Shown here: positions 13,462 to 20,462 of the stretch, one piece after another
Layout of the letters: every line of letters starts with the position of its first letter
How positions within the stretch are numbered: position 1 is the stretch's first letter
Virus record (IMG/VR): IMGVR_UViG_3300032770_000054
Span: 1 to 39,338 of that record
Reading direction: 5' to 3' (one strand)
From: a virus
Length of the DNA: 39,338 bases
The notes under the pieces: generated by a model
Seen by the model: the letters and a program-made list of their open reading frames with translations, nothing else
Databases searched by the model: none
What the model was told of the DNA's origin: nothing
Program-made: the position numbers and the translations under genes

Positions 13462-14976
13462 ATGGCCATCACCTATGTAGGCGAGCGCGGCACCGGGGCC
13501 GCCACTCAGGCGAACCCCGCCACGCTGTCTGTCTCGTCGAACGCCACAGCCGGGAACACGATCATCCTGATCCTCGGCTGTCGCAACCAGCGCAACCTCC
13601 CGTCCGGTGTGACGATCACGGACTCCAGGTCTAACACCTGGAATCTCGACAACGCCGAAGAGGACAACTCTCTCAACAACCTGTCTCTGATCGCGTCGAC
13701 GAAACAGGACGGCGGCACTCTCCAGTCCGGCGACACGATCACGGTCACGTTCGGAACCGCCCCGACAGGGAACGTCTGCTACTTCCTCGAAGAGTTCAGC
13801 GGCATCCAGACGTCCGCGTACGCCCTCGACCGGACCGGCCAGGGCATCGACGACGTCACCACGAACGGCGCCACCGTCACCGTCGGCAGCACAACCCGGC
13901 AGGGCGTCGAGCTCGCGATCGTCGGGATGATGGTGAACGGCGGCCCCGGAGCCGTCACTCGGGACGCCACCTGGTCGAACTTCACGACCAGCGAACAGTA
14001 CGACACCGTCACTGGAAAATCCCTAGACGCCCAGTACCAGATACAAGCGTCGAAGGGGACGCCGTCCGCCACATACACCTGGACTTCGCAGGGCTCGAGC
14101 CGTGTCATCACCACCTATTTCTCGGTCGTCAACGGGCACATCCTCACCGAGGGTGGCGACTACATCGACACCGAGGGCAGCGACAGGCTCGTCACAGAGG
14201 ACTTCGTTGCCGCTGGCGGCACACTCAACGCCACAGCAGGGTCGGTAGCGGTCACCGGGTCGCAGGCAACATTAGCCGTACACCGCGTCTTCACCGCCTC
14301 GGCCGGTTCTATCGCAGTAACCGGGGCGTCGGCCACCCCGAACGTCAAGATCACCGCCACAGCAGGATCTGCCGCGATCAACGGGACCGCGGCAACGTTC
14401 GCGATACACCGCACACTCTCCGCCGCCGCGGGGTCTGTGACGGTAACAGGCGCCGCGGCGACACCCAACGTTGGGATCACCGCCTCGGCTGGTTCGGTAG
14501 CGATCAACGGGAGCCCGGTCACCCCGGCTCCGAAGATCACCGCTACCGCAGGAGCCGTTGCTGTTACGGGGTTCCAGGCGACGCTCGCAGTCCACAGGGT
14601 CTTCTCGGCTCTACCCGGCACCTTCACCATCACCGGGGACAACGCGACCCCGAACGTTGCGATCACCGCGTCGGCGGGGTCTGTCGCGATCAACGGTACC
14701 GCCGCCACACCAGCCGTAGCCATCACCGCCTCGGCTGGTGCGGTAGTGATCACCGGGAGCCCGGTCACCTTCTCCGGACTCCATGCCTACACGCTCAACG
14801 CGACAGCCGCGTCTGTGACGGTTTCGGGTAACGCAGCAACCCTGACGAAACAGACCGCCGGGGGTGGCGGGGCGACACCCACAGATGGCGGCGCCGTCGA
14901 ACAGCAACGGATCAGCCAGTACGTGAGCCGGCTCCGCGCAGAAGACGACCTAGTCACTGTCCTAGCGGGCTTGTAA
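13462..14976 (+). CDS. Repeat-containing virion protein, paralogue of the 23043 gene
   Basis: The 504-residue product has an N-terminal domain of about 225 residues (AITYVGERGTGAATQANPAT, then WYxxLEEFSG-like YFLEEFSGIQTS and DDVTTNGATVTVG). That domain is clearly homologous to the whole protein at 23043-23747. It continues with HILTEGGDYIDTEGSDRLVTED, ten repeats of 20-24 residues (next entry), a Gly-rich hinge and a charged end (QYVSRLRAEDDLVTVLAGL). It is probably a head or neck fibre. ATG 13462 lies four bases after the previous stop. Confidence 0.7.
   Translation: MAITYVGERGTGAATQANPATLSVSSNATAGNTIILILGCRNQRNLPSGVTITDSRSNTWNLDNAEEDNSLNNLSLIASTKQDGGTLQSGDTITVTFGTAPTGNVCYFLEEFSGIQTSAYALDRTGQGIDDVTTNGATVTVGSTTRQGVELAIVGMMVNGGPGAVTRDATWSNFTTSEQYDTVTGKSLDAQYQIQASKGTPSATYTWTSQGSSRVITTYFSVVNGHILTEGGDYIDTEGSDRLVTEDFVAAGGTLNATAGSVAVTGSQATLAVHRVFTASAGSIAVTGASATPNVKITATAGSAAINGTAATFAIHRTLSAAAGSVTVTGAAATPNVGITASAGSVAINGSPVTPAPKITATAGAVAVTGFQATLAVHRVFSALPGTFTITGDNATPNVAITASAGSVAINGTAATPAVAITASAGAVVITGSPVTFSGLHAYTLNATAASVTVSGNAATLTKQTAGGGGATPTDGGAVEQQRISQYVSRLRAEDDLVTVLAGL
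14224..14853 (+). repeat. Ten tandem 20-24-residue AGSVAxxGxxAT repeats
   Basis: The units share the pattern ITASAGSVAINGTAATP with variants such as FTASAGSIAVTGASATPNVK and LNATAASVTVSGNAAT. Units ending in AVHRV or AIHRT occur as the first, third and sixth. The pattern of Ala/Ser/Thr/Val strands suggests small beta hairpins stacked into a rod. The DNA is diverged, so copy number is probably fairly stable. Confidence 0.75.
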
Positions 14977-14993
14977 CCAGAGAAAGGGAAACG

Positions 14994-16043
14994 ATGTTGG
15001 AGATCACCTCGACGACGGCGGGGTCGTCCGAACAGTTCGCCGTCTGGAGTACGGCGTACATGAACGACCTCCCGGACTCGGCGTTCCTCTACATCGAGCC
15101 GGGCGGCAAGAAAGACTCGGACGGCAAAACGACGCCCAGGTCGCTCAGGCATTTCCCGTACAAAGACGCCACTGGCAAAGTCGACCTCGCCCATTTGCGG
15201 AACGCGCTGGCGCGGATTCCGCAGTCGAACCTGCCCCAGTCGGTCAAGGACGCGGCAACGGCGAAGGCGAAGAAGCTGCTCGCCTCCGCGAACTCCTCGA
15301 GCATGGCTGCGGACAACTTCGAGTTCTTCGCGTTGGACGCGCCGTTGGCGCATACGGAGATCCGGGACCCGTCCCAGAACCCCGACAACACCTGGACCAT
15401 GTCCGGGTACGCCGCGGTGTTCAACCAGGAGGCCGTGTTGCGGAAGATCGGCGACAACGAGCTCCGCGTCACCATCGACCCCAAAGCGTTCCGCAAGGTC
15501 CTGAAGACGCAGCAGTTGGCGTCTCCGGACGGTGTCGTCCACCTGAACCTTGGGCATGACATGAACCGTGTGGTGGCGTCGACGAACGTCCCCGCCGGCC
15601 AGCCAGGCTCCCTGATCCTCGACACCGATCGGCACGGGCTCAAGTTCCTCGCGAAAACCTCGAGGGATGATCCGGATGCGCAGAAGATGGCTGTCGGGAT
15701 GCGCGACGGGTATATCGCGCAGGCGTCGATGGCGTTCGCCACGTCCCCGGACGGCAACGAGTACTCGGAGGTCGACGACACCACGTATCTCCGCAAGATC
15801 AACGAGATCAACATGCTTATGGACGTCTGCGCCACCCCACAGGGTGTGTTTCCGCAGACAACCTCCAGACTTGAGTCGTATGCACTCAAGTACGGTCAGC
15901 CCGTCCTGTACGGGGGCCGCCTCGATCAGCCCACCATGGGGGTCGAGATTCCGATCAGCGACGAACCGTCGGGTCGGATGGTGAAGCCGCGTCTCAGCGC
16001 AGACGAACTGTCGCGAATCAAGCGACACCTTCGCCGCCGCTAG
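14994..16043 (+). CDS. Prohead protease (HK97/S78 type) with N-terminal extension
   Basis: The 349-residue product starts with a region seen in phage and other small proteins (DLPDSAFLYIEPGGKKDSDG, RSLRHFPYKDATGKVDLAHL). The protease domain follows: WTMSGYAAVFNQEAVLR, NLGHDMNRVVAST with catalytic H188, and YIAQASMAFAT with catalytic S245. It would cleave scaffold and capsid precursors during head maturation. It lies directly before the capsid gene. AAAGGGAAACG upstream supports ATG 14994. Confidence 0.85.
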   Translation: MLEITSTTAGSSEQFAVWSTAYMNDLPDSAFLYIEPGGKKDSDGKTTPRSLRHFPYKDATGKVDLAHLRNALARIPQSNLPQSVKDAATAKAKKLLASANSSSMAADNFEFFALDAPLAHTEIRDPSQNPDNTWTMSGYAAVFNQEAVLRKIGDNELRVTIDPKAFRKVLKTQQLASPDGVVHLNLGHDMNRVVASTNVPAGQPGSLILDTDRHGLKFLAKTSRDDPDAQKMAVGMRDGYIAQASMAFATSPDGNEYSEVDDTTYLRKINEINMLMDVCATPQGVFPQTTSRLESYALKYGQPVLYGGRLDQPTMGVEIPISDEPSGRMVKPRLSADELSRIKRHLRRR

Positions 16044-16074
16044 ACGCTTCACCGAAGAAAGGCAGGACTGACCC

Positions 16075-17418
16075 GTGGATATTCAGGGTTTGTCCGAGGC
16101 GTACAACGCCGCCGTCGACAAGGTCGAAGAGTTCTCGGCCGAGTGGGACGGATTGGCGGAGGACGCCGACGAAGACGCCGTCACAACGGCGAAAAAGAAC
16201 CTCGACGACGCCCTCCAGGTCGCCGACGAGGCGAAAGAGGCACTCGACCACGCCCAGAGCGTGAAGAAGGCGCGCGAGAAGCACGCCAAGGTCGAGCTCG
16301 CCAAGGAAGACGCAGAGAAACTGGACCTGGCCGTCCGCGAACCGGACATGTACCAGAAGCCGCGCGGCGGCGTCCCGGGCCAGTTCCTCCAGGATCTGTA
16401 CTTCTCGCAGATCAAGCATGACCCGGCCGCCACCGAGCGGATCGGGAAGCACCAGGCGTACGAGATGGAGCGGTACGCGATCGCCACCGGCACCCTCGGC
16501 GGCATCATTCCGCCCCAGTATCTCGTCGACCTGTACGCGAAGGCGCAACGGTACGGCCGCGTGTTCGCAGACCAGTGTCGCAGCGTCCCGCTGCCGCCTG
16601 AGGGCATGTCGCTCGTTGTTCCGCGTCTCACCCAGGGCCTGTCGGCCGCGGTGCAGACGTCGGAATCTTCGACGGTGTCCACCCAGGACGTCACCGAGAC
16701 GGACCTGACCGTCAACGTCCGCACCGTCGCCGGCTACAGCCCGGTGTCGAGGCAGACGCTCGAGCGGGCCTCCTACTCGGAGCAGATCCTGTTCGAAGAC
16801 CTCATCGCCCGGTACAACGCTGCCCTCGACACGCAGTGCATCTCCGGGACCGGGGCCTCCGGCCAGCATCTCGGCGTCCTCTACACGGCGTCGATCTCGA
16901 CGGCAACCGTGTCGTCGTGGACGGTCGGCAACTTCTACAGCGCGCTCGTAGGAGAAACCGGCGTCATCCAGGCGATCAACAGCTGGGTTCCCACCACGGG
17001 CGCCCTCGCCGACAAGATCGTCATGCACCCGCGGCGTTGGGGAGCAGTCCTCAACCTGCTCGACTCGAACAGCCGCCCGCTGTTCGCGGTCGACTCCATG
17101 CCGAACTACGCCCCGATGGGCGAAGGACAGGCCGCAGGGTACGGGCTGGTCGGCCACATCGCCGGCCTCGACGTCTACATCGACGCGAACATCAGCACCA
17201 CCTACGCCAACCCGGGCACCAACCAGGACTACATCATCGTGATGGCGTCCCAGGCCGCTCTCCTGTGGGAGCGGGCAGATGATCCGGTCACGCTGGCGTT
17301 CGAGCAGCAGGCCGGCACCAGCTTGCAGACGCAGCTGGTGTGTTACGGCTACTCGGCCTTCACGGCGGGTCGCTACCCGGCAGCGGTCGGCGTCATCAGT
17401 GGCGCAGGCCTGACCTAG
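16075..17418 (+). CDS. Major capsid protein (HK97 fold)
   Basis: The 447-residue product has an N-terminal coiled-coil delta domain rich in Glu/Lys/Ala (residues 1 to about 95), which acts as built-in scaffold and is usually removed by the protease encoded upstream. The HK97 fold follows: TGTLGGIIPPQYLVDLYAKA, SLVVPRLTQGLSAAVQTSE, VAGYSPVSRQTLERA, ISGTGASGQHLGVLY, KIVMHPRRWGAVLNLLDSN. GTG 16075 has GGCAGGAC upstream. Confidence 0.9.
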   Translation: MDIQGLSEAYNAAVDKVEEFSAEWDGLAEDADEDAVTTAKKNLDDALQVADEAKEALDHAQSVKKAREKHAKVELAKEDAEKLDLAVREPDMYQKPRGGVPGQFLQDLYFSQIKHDPAATERIGKHQAYEMERYAIATGTLGGIIPPQYLVDLYAKAQRYGRVFADQCRSVPLPPEGMSLVVPRLTQGLSAAVQTSESSTVSTQDVTETDLTVNVRTVAGYSPVSRQTLERASYSEQILFEDLIARYNAALDTQCISGTGASGQHLGVLYTASISTATVSSWTVGNFYSALVGETGVIQAINSWVPTTGALADKIVMHPRRWGAVLNLLDSNSRPLFAVDSMPNYAPMGEGQAAGYGLVGHIAGLDVYIDANISTTYANPGTNQDYIIVMASQAALLWERADDPVTLAFEQQAGTSLQTQLVCYGYSAFTAGRYPAAVGVISGAGLT

Positions 17419-17437
17419 GACTGGGGGTAGCTGACCA

Positions 17438-17857
17438 ATGGCTATCACCGTCCTCACCAACGCCCAGGTCATCGTCAACGGCGTAGACCTCAGCGACCAC
17501 GTAGACCAGGTCACCGTGGAAGACATGCGTGACTCGGTCGACATCACCGCGATGGGCGCATCAAACAAGGCGTACACGAAGGGTCTCGGTGACGCGAAGA
17601 TCACCGTGGAGTTCTTCCAGGACTTCGCAGCCGGGAAGACGTACGCCACCCTCCAGCCGCTGATCGGCAACACCTCCACCGTCCAGGTCGAGGTGCGCCC
17701 CGTGAACGCTGCGAGGAGCTCGACGAACCCCGGAATGGTTCTTCAGGCGTACCTGATGACGTTCAACTCGTTGGACGGCAAGGTCGGGGACGCTTCGAAG
17801 ATCAGCGCGGAGTTCATCAACGGCAGCCAGTCGGGTCTTACGTACCAGACGAGCTGA
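17438..17857 (+). CDS. Putative major tail (tube) protein
   Basis: The 139-residue product, TVLTNAQVIVNGVDLSDHVD, then VDITAMGASNKAYTKGLGDA, KITVEFFQDFAAGKTYATLQ and PGMVLQAYLMTFNSL, matches the pattern of siphovirus tail tube subunits in which a beta barrel is assembled around a central channel. In many phages this gene lies after the connectors, but here it follows the capsid gene directly. ATG 17438 follows GGGGGTAG. Confidence 0.6.
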   Translation: MAITVLTNAQVIVNGVDLSDHVDQVTVEDMRDSVDITAMGASNKAYTKGLGDAKITVEFFQDFAAGKTYATLQPLIGNTSTVQVEVRPVNAARSSTNPGMVLQAYLMTFNSLDGKVGDASKISAEFINGSQSGLTYQTS

Positions 17858-17869
17858 CCTGTTCCACCG

Positions 17870-17910
17870 GGGGGCCGGATCCCAGCCTACGGGCGCAGGG
17901 CCCGGCCCCC
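17870..17910 (+). terminator. GC-rich stem-loop after the tail tube gene
   Basis: GGGGGCCGG (17870-17878) pairs perfectly with CCGGCCCCC (17902-17910) around a 23-base loop. No T-run follows (AAACCTTTGG), so it may act as an attenuator, an RNA stabiliser or a processing site that keeps capsid and tail tube messages abundant, and not as a complete terminator. Confidence 0.45.
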
Positions 17911-17928
17911 AAACCTTTGGAGGCACCA

Positions 17929-18093
17929 ATGGACCGTGTCGAGAACCTCACCCGCACCTCGGAAAGCATCTCTTGGGAATGGGAGGTCGAGGGATGGCGC
18001 AACGCGATCGCCGTCGCCGCACCTCTCCTCTTCCGGATCGTTGACGGTGTAGTCGTTGACAAAGACGACGACGAGGACGACGAGGAGGAGTAG
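17929..18093 (+). CDS. Small acidic-tailed protein (54 aa)
   Basis: ATG 17929 is preceded by TTTGGAGG. The product ends in a strongly acidic tail (KDDDEDDEEE) after a strand-rich core (ESISWEWEVEGW, APLLFRIVDGVVVD). It stops directly next to the connector start. The acidic tail could contact basic virion proteins, but no function is known. Confidence 0.6.
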   Translation: MDRVENLTRTSESISWEWEVEGWRNAIAVAAPLLFRIVDGVVVDKDDDEDDEEE

Positions 18094-18711
18094 GTGCCCT
18101 ACACGAACTCCGACTACACGTCCCTAGCCTCCGTCAAAGCGTCCCTCGACATCAGCGAGACGACGTTCGACACCGACATCGCGCTTTGTGTCACCGCGGC
18201 GTCGAGGATGATCGACCAGCTTGGCGGCCCTGGCCGGACGTTCTACCCGTACTACACGGGGACGCTCAAGTTCCTGCCGGAGAACAACGGGTACTGCATC
18301 ATCTACGACTGCTCGAGTTTCACGTCGCTGGTCGCCCAGAACGACACGTGGACGCTCAACAGCGACTTCTATCTGGAGCCGATCAACGCCGCGGCGGACG
18401 GGATCCCGTATACGGCGATCCGGACTATCGCTAGGCCGTTCATTTTCACGAAAGCTGAGATTTCGCCTGGCGGCTGGGCCGCGTTCGACGGCCGGATCAG
18501 CGTCACCGGCACGTTCGGGTTCGCCTCCGTCCCGGAACCGATCCAGACCGCCGCGTCGCTGTTGGCGGCGAGGTTGTTCAACAGGATCCGCCAATCCCCG
18601 TACGGGTCGGGGAGCCTTGGCGATGAGGCGGCCGCCTACCGGCTTGGTGATGTCGACCCGGACGTGTTGAACCTTGTCGAACCGTATTCGCGCGGGTCGC
18701 TGATCTCTTGA
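18094..18711 (+). CDS. Head-tail connector (gp6-like adaptor)
   Basis: The 205-residue product has the helix layout of phage head-tail adaptors: SLASVKASLDISETTFDTDI, ALCVTAASRMIDQLGG, then a strand part and the C-terminal QTAASLLAARLFNRIRQSPY and SLGDEAAAYRLG. It would form the ring below the portal. GTG 18094 directly follows the previous TAG. The preceding GAGGAGGAG is both the end of that coding sequence and a ribosome site. Confidence 0.75.
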   Translation: MPYTNSDYTSLASVKASLDISETTFDTDIALCVTAASRMIDQLGGPGRTFYPYYTGTLKFLPENNGYCIIYDCSSFTSLVAQNDTWTLNSDFYLEPINAAADGIPYTAIRTIARPFIFTKAEISPGGWAAFDGRISVTGTFGFASVPEPIQTAASLLAARLFNRIRQSPYGSGSLGDEAAAYRLGDVDPDVLNLVEPYSRGSLIS

Positions 18712-19145
18712 GCAGCAACACCGAACTGATCCGCAACGGGTTCGTAACGAGCTTGGCGCCGCTCCTGGTGTCGAACGGGGGTCCGCTCGGCCAGATCACC
18801 GCCTATGTGATGTCGAACCCGTCGCCGCCGTGCGCCTATATCAGCGCCGGCCCGATCGTCTACGACCGCGCCATGCACCGGGGTCTGGACGAGGCCGAGT
18901 TCACCGTCACCGTCATCTTCCCGTTCAACGTCGACATCAGCCAGCAAGCCACCCTCGACGAGCTCCGCGACGGGGACGGCGCATTGTCGGTGAAAGCGTT
19001 GGTTGAGGCGGACAGGACTCTGGGCGGTGTCGTCCAGAACCTGCGTGTTACGCAGTCGACGGAACCACGGTTGTACACCCGCCAGTCTGGGCCGCTGGTG
19101 TTCGGGTGCGAATGGCAAGTCGCGGTCTACCCCATCACAGACTAG
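18708..19145 (+). CDS. Putative head closure or tail terminator protein
   Basis: TTG 18708 overlaps the preceding stop (TTGA). The 145-residue product (TELIRNGFVTSLAPLLVSNG, PSPPCAYISAGPIVYDRAMH, AEFTVTVIFPFNVDISQQAT, FGCEWQVAVYPITD) has the alpha-beta pattern of tail terminator or neck proteins. Its place between connector and tail genes supports this, but the exact role is not certain. Confidence 0.6.
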   Translation: MSSNTELIRNGFVTSLAPLLVSNGGPLGQITAYVMSNPSPPCAYISAGPIVYDRAMHRGLDEAEFTVTVIFPFNVDISQQATLDELRDGDGALSVKALVEADRTLGGVVQNLRVTQSTEPRLYTRQSGPLVFGCEWQVAVYPITD

Positions 19146-19158
19146 AAAGGAACCAAGC

Positions 19159-19497
19159 ATGGCTGCTCTGTCCACCCAGACCGTCAACCGGACTGGAATC
19201 ACTCTCTCGTTCTCGTCGTGTGCCGGTGGCGGCGACACGTTCACCCCCGGGCCACAGACGATGCTGTATGTGAAGAACGGCGGCGGCACCGCCCAGACCG
19301 TCACGGTCGCGGCGAACTCGTCCGTCTACAACGACATCGCCCTCCCCAACCTCGCCGTCTCCGTCTCCGGCAGCTCGGAGAAGACGTTCGGGCCGTTCCC
19401 GCCCGCCGTCTATGCGGGCTCGTCGGGGACTGCGGCGATCACCTATACGGGTGTGTCGTCGCTGACGATCGCCGTCATCAACATGGAACAGCCCTAA
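19159..19497 (+). CDS. Beta-rich virion protein (112 aa)
   Basis: ATG 19159 has AGAAAGGAA upstream. The sequence TQTVNRTGITLSFSSCAGGG, MLYVKNGGGTAQTVTVAANS, SEKTFGPFPPAVYAGSSGTA is entirely strand-forming with turns, like a small jelly-roll or Ig-like decoration protein. It sits where many siphoviruses keep a tail tube or decoration gene. I consider it a structural protein without a firm assignment. Confidence 0.6.
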   Translation: MAALSTQTVNRTGITLSFSSCAGGGDTFTPGPQTMLYVKNGGGTAQTVTVAANSSVYNDIALPNLAVSVSGSSEKTFGPFPPAVYAGSSGTAAITYTGVSSLTIAVINMEQP

Positions 19498-19892
19498 TGC
19501 CGAAGAGCACGCTCGGGTCTGGCTATGAGATCAAGATCAAGGGCCAGAAAGAGCTCGAGCGTGCGTTCCAGAACGAGAAGAAAGAAGTTCTCGCAGGCCT
19601 GAAGAAAGAGATCCTGGCGATCGGCGCGTTCGTGAAGAAGGACGCCCAGTCGAACGCGCTCGCCGAGATTTCGAACATCGGGCCGACCTGGTATCGGATG
19701 CGGATGGGCGTCACCCCGGTCATGGCGTACATCGTTCCCAGTTCACGGAATCGGGGCGGGTCGCCGAGGCCGAACCTTGCGGGTCTGCTGTCGAGGTCGA
19801 TGCAGGAGGCCGCCGACAAGGATGGCGCGGAGTTCATCACCCGCGTGGACGCGCTGATCGACGCGACGTCGGCGAAGAACGGGTTCCTCTAA
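19497..19892 (+). CDS. Neck protein (HK97 gp10-like)
   Basis: ATG 19497 overlaps the previous TAA by one base. The 131-residue product has a strand start (YEIKIKGQKELERAFQNEKK), a helix EVLAGLKKEILAIGAFVKKD, and GPTWYRMRMGVTPVMAYIVP. The pattern of an N-terminal strand, a long helix and a basic loop resembles HK97 gp10-type head-tail joining proteins. Confidence 0.6.
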   Translation: MPKSTLGSGYEIKIKGQKELERAFQNEKKEVLAGLKKEILAIGAFVKKDAQSNALAEISNIGPTWYRMRMGVTPVMAYIVPSSRNRGGSPRPNLAGLLSRSMQEAADKDGAEFITRVDALIDATSAKNGFL

Positions 19893-19914
19893 ACACACGG
19901 AAGGACGGGATTCT

Positions 19915-20355
19915 GTGAAGTCTCTAGTGATAAAGGGGCTGCCGCCCTATGACGGCGAATACCCACTCGACTTTGGCGACGGTTTCTCGCTAGGCGAGGG
20001 CCACAAGATCAAAGAGATCTTCGGGCTTACGGCGGGCGAACTTGCACCGGCTGTGGAGAGGGGCGACTCGGACCTGTTGGGCGTGTTTGCTTGGGTTCTT
20101 CTCACCCGGGCAGGGCACACGGTCGACATGAACGTTCTGTGGGATGCGCCACAGTCGGCGTTCGACATGGTCGGAGAGGACGACCCGACGGAGGATGATG
20201 ATCGCCCCCCGGCTTCAGCGACGACTGGTGGCGACTCGAACAGGACCGCCGTCGTCGCAAATCAGAGCTCCGAACCAGGGCCTTCTGGGCCGGATGGGGA
20301 CACAGGTGGGGCAGACAGTCAGCCCGACCCGAATCCTATTGGCAGCCCTGGCTAG
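19915..20355 (+). CDS. Tail assembly chaperone, short form
   Basis: The 146-residue product from GTG 19915 (GGAAGGACGG upstream) has a folded N-terminal part (IKEIFGLTAGELAPAVERGD, FAWVLLTRAGHTVDMNVLWD) and a long disordered, acidic tail. This is the G-type chaperone that coats the tape measure protein during tail assembly. The tail contains the slippery site that yields the longer form. Confidence 0.8.
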   Translation: MKSLVIKGLPPYDGEYPLDFGDGFSLGEGHKIKEIFGLTAGELAPAVERGDSDLLGVFAWVLLTRAGHTVDMNVLWDAPQSAFDMVGEDDPTEDDDRPPASATTGGDSNRTAVVANQSSEPGPSGPDGDTGGADSQPDPNPIGSPG

Positions 20356-20462
20356 GCGGGATCTGTGGGCTGCGGCCGGGCGATCTCGAGTTGTTGACGC
20401 CGGTCCAGTTGGACGCGTGCCGCGACTATGCGGAGAAGCAGGGAGTGAGGTTCGTTGCCTAA
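19915..20462 (+). CDS. Tail assembly chaperone, long form by -1 frameshift
   Basis: At 20205-20211 the message reads C CCC CCG. A -1 slip moves ribosomes from the short-form frame to a frame open from 20202 to the TAA at 20460-20462. The fused protein, about 182 residues, would continue RPPGFSDDWWRLEQDRRRRK and end in WLGGICGLRPGDLELLTPVQ, then LDACRDYAEKQGVRFVA. This is the familiar T-domain pattern, conserved across long-tailed phages. The second frame has no good start of its own, which supports frameshifting. Confidence 0.8.
20205..20211 (+). promoter_or_regulatory. Slippery heptamer for programmed -1 frameshift
   Basis: C CCC CCG in the zero frame allows both P- and A-site tRNAs to re-pair as CCC CCC. 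It lies in the acidic tail (DDDRPP), three bases after the second frame opens. Confidence 0.75.
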
